DNA of 62,272 nt from Ilumatobacter sp. (GTDB lineage Bacteria; Actinomycetota; Acidimicrobiia; Acidimicrobiales; Ilumatobacteraceae): NCBI GenBank assembly GCA_013002175.1, contig JABDKP010000081.1, forward strand, positions 1-62,272, given 5' to 3'. The translations under genes and the position numbers were made by a program. The notes under the pieces were generated by a model. That model was not told the DNA's origin, ran no database searches, and saw only the letters and a list, made by a program, of their open reading frames with translations. This document shows, in pieces, positions 52,778 to 60,223 of the stretch (positions are counted from its first letter, which is position 1; every line of letters begins with the position of its first letter).

Positions 52778-53308
52778 TCAGCCGGCGCGGCCGTGGGAGG
52801 CCTTCACGTCGCGCTGGCTGACCTCGATGAGATCGCCCCCGCGCACCTCGTAGCTGACGACATGGTCGACCGAGTGCTGGCCGCTGCGGGCACGGCCGGA
52901 CACGACGTCGAGTTCGGTGCCGTCGACCAGCGGCAGCAGCGCGACCGCCCGGAAACCCTGGGCGGTGCCGGGCGACGACCGCTTGTCCTCCCGGAGCAGC
53001 AGGCCGCTGTCCCACACCCAACTGCCGTCGACGGTGACGAAGCGGCAGCGGTGGCTGGCCTTCGACTTCGACACCATCGCCCCGGGGCACACGATGAGGC
53101 TGCCCTCCACCCACGGCTGGGTGCCGAGACCGTCGCGGCCGAACCCCGCCTCGAACGCCGAGGCGATGATCGCGTCCTGGTCGCCGTTGTCGACCGCCCG
53201 CTCGACCTGCACCATCCGGACCATCTCCGCGACGTCGTGCAGCTCGGCATCGGACATGCCACGGATCAGCGCTGCGACAGCGTCGTGGTGCAGCGCGTCG
53301 AGATCCAT
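52778..53308 (-). CDS. Hypothetical protein
   Basis: A 176-residue soluble protein not assigned to a family. The N-terminal third is helical (MDLDALHHDAVAALIRGMSD). The rest is beta-rich (FVTVDGSWVWDSGLLLREDK, AVALLPLVDGTELDVVSGRA). It has no signal peptide or membrane helix. The frame extends to 53440, but ATG 53308 starts protein-like sequence and leaves room for the divergent ADH promoter. It heads the CMD-VOC trio, 44 bp before the CMD gene. Confidence 0.68.
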   Translation of the reverse strand: MDLDALHHDAVAALIRGMSDAELHDVAEMVRMVQVERAVDNGDQDAIIASAFEAGFGRDGLGTQPWVEGSLIVCPGAMVSKSKASHRCRFVTVDGSWVWDSGLLLREDKRSSPGTAQGFRAVALLPLVDGTELDVVSGRARSGQHSVDHVVSYEVRGGDLIEVSQRDVKASHGRAG

Positions 53309-53408
53309 CGGGCCAGTGTGGCAGAGCCCTGTCACAACGCCGCGGAGGCTGCACACGGGCGTCGGTGTGGGGCCGCCGTCCGGTGAATCGCCGACCGAGA
53401 CGATGCCG

Positions 53409-53414
53409 TACAGT
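53409..53414 (+). promoter_or_regulatory. -10 box of a likely leaderless promoter for the alcohol dehydrogenase
   Basis: TACAGT ends 7 nt before ATG 53422. The same start gives the conserved MQTKAAILWE N terminus. Confidence 0.5.
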
Positions 53415-53421
53415 CGCGCGG

Positions 53422-54528
53422 ATGCAGACCAAGGCCGCAATTCTCTGGGAAGTCAACCAGCCGTGGAGCGTCGAGGAGATCGAGCTCGATGACCCGGGCC
53501 CGGGCGAAGTGGCGGTGAAGCTGGCGGCGTCCGGCCTCTGCCACTCCGACGAGCACCTCGTCACGGGTGACCTGCCGTTCGAGCTGCCGATCATCGGTGG
53601 CCACGAGGGCGCCGGCGTCGTCACCAAGGTCGGCGAGGGCGTCAGCTGGCTGGAGGAGGGCGACCACGTCGTGTTCGGGTTCATCCCGTCGTGCGGTCGG
53701 TGCCCGAGCTGTTCGACCGGCCATCAGAATTTGTGCGATCTCGGTGCGATCATGGCGCTCGGTCGCCAGGTCGACGGCACGGCCCGCCATCACGGCCAGG
53801 GCAAGGATCTCGGCCTGATGTGCATGCTCGGCACGTTTGCCCATCACACGGTCGTCGGCGAGGCGAGCTGCATCAAGATCGAGAAGGACGTGCCGCTCGA
53901 CCGTGCGTGCCTGCTCGGTTGCGGCGTCGTCACCGGTTGGGGTTCGTCGGTGTACGCCGCGGAGGTCGGCCCCGGCGATGTCGTCGCGGTGGTCGGCGTC
54001 GGTGGGATCGGCGCCAACGCGATCCAGGGTGCGAAGCTCGCCGGTGCGAAGCAGGTCTGGGCGATCGACCCGGTCGAGTCCAAGCGGGAGAAGGCGATGG
54101 AGTTCGGCGCCACCCATACGGCGGCGTCGATGGCCGAGGCGATGGAGCCGCTCGGCGAAGCGTCGTGGGGCACGATGGCGAACAAGGTGATCATGACCAT
54201 GGGCGTCGGCTCGGGCGAGGTGCTGATCGAGGCGCTCGCGCTCGCATCGAAACGGGGCCGCGTCGTCGTCACGAACATCCATCCGGCGATGGAGATGTCG
54301 GCCAACGTCAGCCTGCTCGACCTCACGCTGATGGAGAAGCAGGTCGTCGGCTCGCTGTTCGGCTCGGGCAATCCGCGGGCGGACATCCCGAAGCTGCTCG
54401 GCCTCTACCGCGACGGCCAGCTCGACCTCGACGGCCTGGTCACCAAGACGTACGACCTCGACCACGTCAACGACGGCTACGACGACATGCGGGCCGGGAA
54501 GAACATCCGGGGGGTCATGGTGTACTGA
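53422..54528 (+). CDS. NDMA-type Zn-dependent alcohol dehydrogenase, mycofactocin-linked
   Basis: A 368-residue medium-chain dehydrogenase. Catalytic Zn ligands are Cys40, His61 and Glu62 (LCHSDEH, GGHEGAGVV). The structural Zn is held by Cys91, Cys94, Cys97 and Cys105 (CGRCPSCSTGHQNLC). The nucleotide motif is VVGVGGIGANAIQG. It resembles the family whose NAD(H) stays bound and is re-oxidised by mycofactocin in vivo or by NDMA in vitro. The mftABC locus 10 kb away supports that. A hairpin array begins at the last base of its stop codon. Confidence 0.87.
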   Translation: MQTKAAILWEVNQPWSVEEIELDDPGPGEVAVKLAASGLCHSDEHLVTGDLPFELPIIGGHEGAGVVTKVGEGVSWLEEGDHVVFGFIPSCGRCPSCSTGHQNLCDLGAIMALGRQVDGTARHHGQGKDLGLMCMLGTFAHHTVVGEASCIKIEKDVPLDRACLLGCGVVTGWGSSVYAAEVGPGDVVAVVGVGGIGANAIQGAKLAGAKQVWAIDPVESKREKAMEFGATHTAASMAEAMEPLGEASWGTMANKVIMTMGVGSGEVLIEALALASKRGRVVVTNIHPAMEMSANVSLLDLTLMEKQVVGSLFGSGNPRADIPKLLGLYRDGQLDLDGLVTKTYDLDHVNDGYDDMRAGKNIRGVMVY

Positions 54529-54631
54529 CGTCCGCCTGCGGCGGACGTGCGCCCCGCAGGGGCGCCCGGCGCCTCTGGCGCCGGCAGTACATTCCTCGGG
54601 CCTCCCGGCCCGACGGGCGCCTCGGCGCCCG
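54528..54631 (+). repeat. Array of five perfect short hairpins after the ADH gene
   Basis: Stems and loops, in order: ACGTCCGCC (TGC) at 54528-54548; GCGCCCC (GCA) at 54549-54565; CCGGCGCC (TCT) at 54566-54584; TCGGGCC (TCCC) at 54596-54613; CGGGCGC (CTCG) at 54614-54631. All arms are perfect complements of 7-9 bp. The first three abut with no spacer. There is no T tract. The interval to the next gene (54632-54676) is otherwise empty. Confidence 0.93.
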
Positions 54632-54676
54632 ACATGCGCACGCGGCTGCTCGGCCGCATCGTCATCGGATGTGGCG

Positions 54677-54682
54677 TACGTT
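54677..54682 (+). promoter_or_regulatory. -10 box of a likely leaderless promoter for the metallo-hydrolase gene
   Basis: TACGTT ends 6 nt before ATG 54689. It favours that start over GTG 54671, which would lie upstream of the transcript. Confidence 0.5.
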
Positions 54683-54688
54683 GGGGGG

Positions 54689-55579
54689 ATGACGATTCCG
54701 CATCGACATCACGACTCGCACCGACCGCCGCGACGCACGGGGCCGATGTCGCGGCGGGCGCTGATCACGAACCTCGGCGCGGCGGGGTTGGGGCTGACGA
54801 TCTTCGGTGCCTGCGGCGGCTCGGACGGCGACGGGGCGACCACGACACCGACCGCCGGCGCCGGCACCGACCCCCCGACCACCGACCCGCCCGCCACGCA
54901 GCCTCCAGGGACCGATCCTCCAGCGACCGACGTACCGGTGACGGACCCGCCGCCGACCGATCCGCCGGCCACGGATCCGGCGACAGGCGAGCAGCTGCAG
55001 CTCCAGCACGTGTCGCTCGGCTTCGTGTCCGCGTTCGTGCTGCTGCGCGGGAACGAAGCGGCCGTCGTCGACACCGGCGTGCCGGGGAGCGCCGCGTCGA
55101 TCCTCGGCGGGCTCGAGCTGCTCGGCGCGTCGTGGTCCGACGTCGGACACGTCGTTCTCACCCATTACCACGGCGACCACGTCGGCGGGCTTGCCGAGGT
55201 GATCGCCGAGGCGCCGGGCGCCACGCTGTACGGCGGTGAGGCCGACATCGCGGCGATCCAGTCGGCGGCGCCGATCATGGCGGGCGGCGACGGCGACGAG
55301 GTGCTCGGGCTCGGCGTCGTCAACACGCCCGGTCACACGCCGGGGAGCATCTCGCTGTTCGACACGGCAACCGGCATCCTCGTCGCCGGGGATGCGTTCA
55401 CCGGCATGGACGGCGTGCTCGCCGAGCCGCCGCCGCAGTTCACCGAGGACGTCGATCAGGCGGTGGCCTCGATCGCCAAGCTCGCCGCGCTCCAGCCACA
55501 ACTCGCGGCGTTCGGCCACACCGGACCGCCGATCACCACGGACGTGACAGCGCAGCTCGCAGCCCTCGCGGCCAGCTGA
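54689..55579 (+). CDS. Tat-type lipoprotein with metallo-beta-lactamase fold
   Basis: A 296-residue exported hydrolase. A twin-arginine stretch (MSRRALITNLG) runs into IFGAC, a likely lipobox, so Tat export with lipid anchoring is expected. A ~65-residue Thr/Asp/Pro tether (units such as TDPPATD) follows. The MBL domain has VDTGVPGSAA, the zinc motif THYHGDHVGG, NTPGHTPGSISLF and VAGDAFTG. The fold covers many hydrolases (lactonases, glyoxalase II-like enzymes); antibiotic hydrolysis is not implied. The function is open. Confidence 0.87.
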   Translation: MTIPHRHHDSHRPPRRTGPMSRRALITNLGAAGLGLTIFGACGGSDGDGATTTPTAGAGTDPPTTDPPATQPPGTDPPATDVPVTDPPPTDPPATDPATGEQLQLQHVSLGFVSAFVLLRGNEAAVVDTGVPGSAASILGGLELLGASWSDVGHVVLTHYHGDHVGGLAEVIAEAPGATLYGGEADIAAIQSAAPIMAGGDGDEVLGLGVVNTPGHTPGSISLFDTATGILVAGDAFTGMDGVLAEPPPQFTEDVDQAVASIAKLAALQPQLAAFGHTGPPITTDVTAQLAALAAS

Positions 55580-55603
55580 GGAAACCGCAGTCGAGCTGGG
55601 ACG

Positions 55604-55852
55604 ATGTCGTCGAACGATCCCTTCGGCCGGTGGAAGCAGCGGACGTACCCGTGGGCCTCCAACGCCCCGCCGTCCGACGATCACGCCCCCGGTCCGGCAC
55701 GCGGCAGATTCTGGGTGATCCCGGCGTTGTTCTTCGCGCTGGTCGGGATCTTCGTGCTGCTGCTCGTCTTCGCGCCGGACGACCCGCCACCGCCCGGCGG
55801 CTCACCCGGGCTCGGCGGCACGGCGCAGACTGTTGCGCTGGTAGCGACATGA
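55604..55852 (+). CDS. Small single-pass membrane protein
   Basis: An 82-residue protein of unknown function starting MSSNDPFGRWKQRTYPWASN. It has one hydrophobic segment (about residues 36-57, FWVIPALFFALVGIFVLLLV) and a Pro/Gly-rich tail. The orientation is probably N-in. It sits 24 bp after the metallo-hydrolase gene and 27 bp before the MoxR gene. GCTGGGA is a weak ribosome site. Confidence 0.65.
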   Translation: MSSNDPFGRWKQRTYPWASNAPPSDDHAPGPARGRFWVIPALFFALVGIFVLLLVFAPDDPPPPGGSPGLGGTAQTVALVAT

Positions 55853-55879
55853 CACCGCGGCAGTAGGTTCCGTTGCAGG

Positions 55880-56866
55880 ATGACTGCCGACACTGCGCCC
55901 GCGGGCGCCCCCTCGCTCCGCGACCTCGTCGACCGGCTGCGCGCCGGCGTCGTCGGCAGGACGCGTGAGATCGAGCTCGTCGTCGCCGCGATCGCGGCCG
56001 ACCGCCACATCCTGATCGAGGGGCCGCCTGGGACGGGCAAGTCCACCTTGCTGCGCGGGGTGGCGCGCGAGATGGACATCGGCTTCGAGTTCGTCGAGGG
56101 CAACGCGGAACTCACCCCGGCGCGGCTCGTCGGCCACTTCGACCCCGCCCGCGTGCTCGTCGACGGCTACGTCCCCGATGTCTTCGTGCCCGGCCCGCTC
56201 GCGGCAGCCCTGACCGACGGCGCGCTGCTGTACATCGAGGAACTCAATCGGGTCCCGGAAGAGACCTTGAACGTCCTGATCACCGTGATGAGCGAGCGCG
56301 AGTTGCACGTGCCGCGGCTCGGACGGATCGAGGCCGCACCGGGCTTCCGGCTCGTCTCGGCGATGAACCCGTTCGACGCCGTCGGCACCGCCCGCATCTC
56401 CAGCGCGGTCTACGACCGGGTGTGCCGGATCGCGGTCGACTACCAGTCCGAGACCGACGAGTTGACGATCCTCCGCAAGGAGATCTCGTCGTCGCCGACA
56501 CGCGCCGATCGCGAAGCGAGCGAGGTCGAACCGGCCTGGCAGCTGCAGGTCGTCGAGTTGGTCCGCGCCACCCGCGAGCATCCCGACCTGCGGATCGGAT
56601 CGTCGGTGCGCGGCGCGATCGACCTCGTGCTGGTCGCCAACGCGCTCGGCGAGCTGCGCACGGCAGGTGCGCACGCTCCGAGCGTGTCGCTCGACGCCGC
56701 GCTCGTCGCGCTGTCCGGACGCGTCCGCCTGCGCGAGGGAACCGACCGCTCGACCGAGGACGTCATCCGCGAGCTGTTCGACACCGTGTTCGGCCGCAGC
56801 GTCGACGAAGGCGGTACCGACGGGGGAAAAGCCGGCGCCCCGACTGGGGCCACGACCTCCAGCTGA
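55880..56866 (+). CDS. MoxR-family AAA+ ATPase
   Basis: A 328-residue AAA+ protein. Walker A is IEGPPGTGKSTLLRG. The MoxR-specific EGNAELTPARLVGHFDP follows. Walker B is ALLYIEELNRVPEETLNVL, with the sensor-1 region LVSAMNPFDAVGTARIS. MoxR ATPases work with VWA-domain partners, often as metal-insertion or assembly chaperones, and here the partner follows directly. TAGGTT (55864-55869) lies 10 nt before the ATG. Near its 3' end the gene contains a slippery heptamer and stem-loop (see 56824-56850) that could send some ribosomes into the VWA frame. Confidence 0.92.
   Translation: MTADTAPAGAPSLRDLVDRLRAGVVGRTREIELVVAAIAADRHILIEGPPGTGKSTLLRGVAREMDIGFEFVEGNAELTPARLVGHFDPARVLVDGYVPDVFVPGPLAAALTDGALLYIEELNRVPEETLNVLITVMSERELHVPRLGRIEAAPGFRLVSAMNPFDAVGTARISSAVYDRVCRIAVDYQSETDELTILRKEISSSPTRADREASEVEPAWQLQVVELVRATREHPDLRIGSSVRGAIDLVLVANALGELRTAGAHAPSVSLDAALVALSGRVRLREGTDRSTEDVIRELFDTVFGRSVDEGGTDGGKAGAPTGATTSS
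56824..56850 (+). other. Candidate programmed -1 frameshift signal
   Basis: In the MoxR frame the codons GGG GGA AAA place the heptamer G-GGA-AAA at 56824-56830, a canonical X-XXY-YYZ site. After a 6-nt spacer, GCCCC (56837-56841) pairs with GGGGC (56846-56850) around GACT. A -1 shift here enters exactly the frame of the VWA gene, which is open from this point. Confidence 0.5.
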
Positions 56867-57831
56867 ACTCCCCGCCGCCGGGTGTCAAGGAGGGTGATGC
56901 CGCCGACGAGGAGGTCAGCACGGCCCGCCGCAAATCGACGTCGCGCCGCGAGCTGCAACGCAACGAGCACTTCGAGGAGATTTCGCCCGACGTCGGCGAA
57001 CTCGACGAGCAGGCCCTGCAGCGCGCGCTCGATGCCGACCCAGACGAGACGCTCGCACTGCTCGCGGACCTGACCGGGGCGACCGACCCGAAGCTGCGGG
57101 AGCTGGCGCGCCGTTCGGCCGGCCGATTGTTCCTCGACCTGTCACGACGGGGCCCGGCACGTCCCCGGGGCGTCGGCCGGCTGGCAACGCAGCGGTATCG
57201 CCCGGACGGGGGCGACCTCGACATCGACGCCAGCATGGATGCGCTCCTGGCCGCCCGCAGTGCACAGATCGGCGTCGATGCCGACGAGCTGCGGATCCGG
57301 TCCTGGTCGACACCGGGGACTGCGATCTGCCTGCTCGTCGACCGCAGCGGATCGATGGGCGGCGGCCCGCTGGCCACGTCCGCCGTTGCCGCGGCATCGG
57401 TTGCGTGGCGAGCCCCCGACGACTACTCGGTGCTGTCGTTCGGCAAGGACGTCGTGGCCGCGAAGTCACAGGGCGTCGCGAAGTCGAACGAGGGGGTCGT
57501 CGACGCGGTGCTCGCGCTGCGCGGGTTCGGCACGACCGACGTCGTCGGCGCGCTGCGCGCCGCCCATGACCAGCTCGCACGATCGTCGGCCGGTCGCAAG
57601 GTGGCGATCCTGCTGTCCGACTGTCGAGCGACCGCGCACGGCAACGGGCACGACGAGTCCGTCGCCTCGGTCGCAACTGCGGCGCGCCTCCTCGACGAAC
57701 TCGTCATCGTCGCGCCGGCGAGCCACGATGAGGTCGCTCAGGAGTTGGCCCGCATCACCGGATGTCGGATCACGACCGTGACAGGGCCCTCCGACGCGGT
57801 GGCCGCGCTCGGCCGGGTGCTCGATCGCTGA
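56863..57831 (+). CDS. VWA-domain protein, partner of MoxR
   Basis: About 322 residues. The N-terminal helical part (RRELQRNEHFEEISPDVGEL, ALQRALDADPDETLALLADL) is followed by a VWA domain with the MIDAS motif DRSGSMGGG and GFGTTDVVGALRAAH. No ATG or GTG occurs in frame between 56830 and 57237, yet the intervening sequence is clearly protein-like. Possible starts are CTG 56863, overlapping the MoxR stop (CTGA), or a -1 frameshift from MoxR. ATG 57237 would remove the helical part. MoxR-VWA pairs remodel or load metal into target proteins. The gene abuts the converging LCP gene with no spacer. Confidence 0.85.
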   Translation: MNSPPPGVKEGDAADEEVSTARRKSTSRRELQRNEHFEEISPDVGELDEQALQRALDADPDETLALLADLTGATDPKLRELARRSAGRLFLDLSRRGPARPRGVGRLATQRYRPDGGDLDIDASMDALLAARSAQIGVDADELRIRSWSTPGTAICLLVDRSGSMGGGPLATSAVAAASVAWRAPDDYSVLSFGKDVVAAKSQGVAKSNEGVVDAVLALRGFGTTDVVGALRAAHDQLARSSAGRKVAILLSDCRATAHGNGHDESVASVATAARLLDELVIVAPASHDEVAQELARITGCRITTVTGPSDAVAALGRVLDR

Positions 57832-59316
57832 TCAGCGACAGGACGTGGCGCTGTCGGGGACGATGCCGTAGATGATGTCGTCGGCCTCGACCTCGGGCAG
57901 CGTCGTCGTCGCGACGGTCTCGGCGGTCGTGTCGGGCACCGAGTCATCGGTCGCCGCAGTTTCGTCCGTCGGACCATCGGTCGTGACCGGCTCGGTGGTC
58001 GCTGGGTCGGTCGTCGGCAGCTCGGTCGTGGTGCTCGCCGCAGGGACGTCGTCGGGTTCGAACACCTGCTCGGGAGCGCTCGCCAGCGCGGCGTCGCCGC
58101 GGAACACGCGCAGGATCGACTGCATGTTGCCGCCGCCGAGGCGCGGGATGAGGACCTGGTTGCCCTGAATCGACGTGTTGCGGGCCTCGATCTGGTAGTT
58201 CGTGATCGAGGCGGGGTCGACACCCTTCAACACCCCGGCGAACTCGAGCATCTTGTTCACCGTGAGGTCGGCGTCGTTGACGACGTAGTCGTCGCTGGTG
58301 CGGATCAGTGCCCGGATCACGGACGGGTCGAAGGCTCCGGCGGCGAGCAGGGAATCGACGGTGCGCCGGATGAAGTCCTGCTGTCGCGAGATCCGCCCGA
58401 GGTCCGAGCTGCGGTCCTTCTGCCACTTGCCGTCCTCGTCGAGATACTCGAGGTGACGGGAGCGGACGTATGCCAGCGCATGGTCGCCGTCGAACGTGAA
58501 GCACCCCTCCGTGGGTACGTTGAGGCCGGTGTTGCCGTCACGCACCGGCTGGTCGAACGGAACAGCGACGCCGTCGACGGCCTCCACGAGCGTGCGAAAC
58601 GCGCAGAAGTCGATCTGGATGAAGTGGTCGGTCGGGATCAGGAAGTTCTGGTAGATCGTGTCGATCAGTCGCTGTGGCCGGTCGCGCTCGTACGCCACGT
58701 TGATCCGCTGTTCGCTGGAGCGGCCTGCGATGTTGACCCACAGGTCGCGCGGGAACGAGAGGACCGCGACCTGTGACGTCGACGGGTTGACGCGCCACAT
58801 CATGATCGTGTCGCTGCGCTCGCCGAACCCTGAGCGATCCCCGAACGCACCCGCGTACGGCGAGTCCGGGTCGATGCACGAGTTGTTGTCGGCGCCGGTG
58901 ATCAGAAAGTTCTTGGCATCCGGTTCCGCCGGCGGGAACGTCTCGACCGGTCGAGCCGGTTCCTCGCTCCCGGCCGCGCCGTCTGCGCCGGCCGGCTCGC
59001 CGTCGGCCGGGGCCGTGGACGAGAACGACGGGTCGCCGTCGGCGGAGGCGCTGCCGTCGCCGGGGTCGATCACGACGACGTTGCGGTCCTCGATGACGCG
59101 CTGGGCCGCGTACAGCACCGACCCGGCTGCGAAGCAGCCGAATGCGGCGAACCAGACGGCGACGATCGTCAGCCGCTGCGGCCACGTCCGGCGCAACTTG
59201 ACCGGGGCATCGTCGGCGTCACCGGCCATCGACACGACGCGAGGACGCCGCAGCCGCAGGCGGGTGAGCAGGCGCGCCAACCGGCCTGGTTGATCGTCGT
59301 TGGCGCTGGCGGACAT
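57832..59316 (-). CDS. LytR-CpsA-Psr family protein
   Basis: A 494-residue cell-wall enzyme. A cytosolic Arg-rich N terminus precedes one membrane helix (about 50-70, LTIVAVWFAAFGCFAAGSVL). A Gly/Asp/Pro-rich stretch leads to the LCP domain (about 155-400). RSDTIMMWRVNP and VLSFPRDLWVNI hold the pyrophosphate-binding Asp and Arg, and HALAYVRSRHLEY the catalytic Arg. A Thr/Asp-rich tail (PTTDPATTEPVTTDG) ends in a Cys. LCP enzymes attach polymers such as arabinogalactan or teichoic-type glycans to peptidoglycan. ATG 59316 has TAACGT 10 nt upstream (59327-59332). Confidence 0.92.
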   Translation of the reverse strand: MSASANDDQPGRLARLLTRLRLRRPRVVSMAGDADDAPVKLRRTWPQRLTIVAVWFAAFGCFAAGSVLYAAQRVIEDRNVVVIDPGDGSASADGDPSFSSTAPADGEPAGADGAAGSEEPARPVETFPPAEPDAKNFLITGADNNSCIDPDSPYAGAFGDRSGFGERSDTIMMWRVNPSTSQVAVLSFPRDLWVNIAGRSSEQRINVAYERDRPQRLIDTIYQNFLIPTDHFIQIDFCAFRTLVEAVDGVAVPFDQPVRDGNTGLNVPTEGCFTFDGDHALAYVRSRHLEYLDEDGKWQKDRSSDLGRISRQQDFIRRTVDSLLAAGAFDPSVIRALIRTSDDYVVNDADLTVNKMLEFAGVLKGVDPASITNYQIEARNTSIQGNQVLIPRLGGGNMQSILRVFRGDAALASAPEQVFEPDDVPAASTTTELPTTDPATTEPVTTDGPTDETAATDDSVPDTTAETVATTTLPEVEADDIIYGIVPDSATSCR

Positions 59317-59370
59317 GACCGGGGCGACGTTAGCGCTGCGACCGGACGTCGTCACCTCGCCAGCGGCAGT

Positions 59371-60168
59371 TCAGCCGAGGACGACGACCTTGGTGCCGAT
59401 GTAGGCCCAGTTCCACATCCAGATCGCGTCGGGGATCGACTGGCGGACGCAGCCGCCCGAGAGCGGTCGGCCGAGTTGGGACACCGACTGCAGTCGATAC
59501 CCGGTCTTGCTGTTGAGCGGGATCTCGTGGAAGCCGATGTTGCCGCCGTTGCAGCCCTTGGTGAAGCGCACCATGTAGCCCCAGATGATCGACGGGTTGT
59601 CGAGCGAGAACGTGTAGCGGGAGCGGGAGAACACGCGGTATGTCCCGACCCGCGGGTCGCACCACAGGCGCTTGCCGGACACGAGATGGCTCTTGATCAC
59701 GGTGCCCGACGAGTTGACGGCCCACACCATCTGCTGCGACTTCGAGTACACGATCCGACGTCCGGTCCCGGAGTTCAGCGGCAGTGCGCCGAAGGGCGGC
59801 TGCGTGGTCGGTGGCGGTGGCGGCGGTGGCGGTGGGTTGATCACCGTCTGGGATGCGGATCGCTGCGGCAGCGCCGACGGGGCCGCGTCGACTTCGGCAC
59901 CACCGGCGACGGCCGGCGGTTCGGTGGTCGTCGTGGGCGATTCGGTGGCGCCGGCCTCGGTGGTGGTCGGCGCGACGGGCGTCCGGGGTGCAGCGCCGAC
60001 GTCGATCGTGGCCGGCTGCGCGACCGCCGGCGGCGCGGTGGTGTCCGGAATCGTCTCAGCAGCGGGTTCCGAAGCGGGCGGTTCGGTGCCGGCGGTGACC
60101 GGGACGGCGAGCGTCAGGAGTGAGAGAACTGACGTGCTCGCAACGGCAAGCCCCAACTTCATGCCCAT
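59371..60168 (-). CDS. Secreted L,D-transpeptidase (YkuD domain)
   Basis: A 265-residue exported enzyme. A signal peptide (KLGLAVASTSVLSLLTLAVP) is followed by a long Pro/Thr/Ala region (about 30-130) with a poly-Pro run. A YkuD domain at about 140-265 has NIGFHEIPLN and the catalytic SGGCVRQS cysteine. It forms 3-3 crosslinks in peptidoglycan or links proteins to it. It neighbours the LCP gene, 54 bp downstream on the same strand. ATG 60168 has TATGCT 8 nt upstream. Confidence 0.92.
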   Translation of the reverse strand: MGMKLGLAVASTSVLSLLTLAVPVTAGTEPPASEPAAETIPDTTAPPAVAQPATIDVGAAPRTPVAPTTTEAGATESPTTTTEPPAVAGGAEVDAAPSALPQRSASQTVINPPPPPPPPPTTQPPFGALPLNSGTGRRIVYSKSQQMVWAVNSSGTVIKSHLVSGKRLWCDPRVGTYRVFSRSRYTFSLDNPSIIWGYMVRFTKGCNGGNIGFHEIPLNSKTGYRLQSVSQLGRPLSGGCVRQSIPDAIWMWNWAYIGTKVVVLG

Positions 60169-60176
60169 GGCCGACC

Positions 60177-60182
60177 AGCATA
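60177..60182 (-). promoter_or_regulatory. -10 box of a likely leaderless promoter for the L,D-transpeptidase
   Basis: Minus-strand TATGCT ends 8 nt before ATG 60168. Confidence 0.45.
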
Positions 60183-60223
60183 GAGGACGAAACCGCAGCT
60201 TGCCCGCTTGTGCGTCGGGCGGG

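Noticed and set aside
54689-55579. Metallo-beta-lactamase-fold lipoprotein as an antibiotic beta-lactamase
   Set aside because: Only the generic HxHxDH fold motif is present. The fold is shared by many hydrolases.
57825-57838. 14-bp palindrome TCGCTGATCAGCGA at the VWA/LCP junction
   Set aside because: It is largely the product of two converging stop codons (TGA and TCA) meeting directly. The stem is short, with no loop or T tract.
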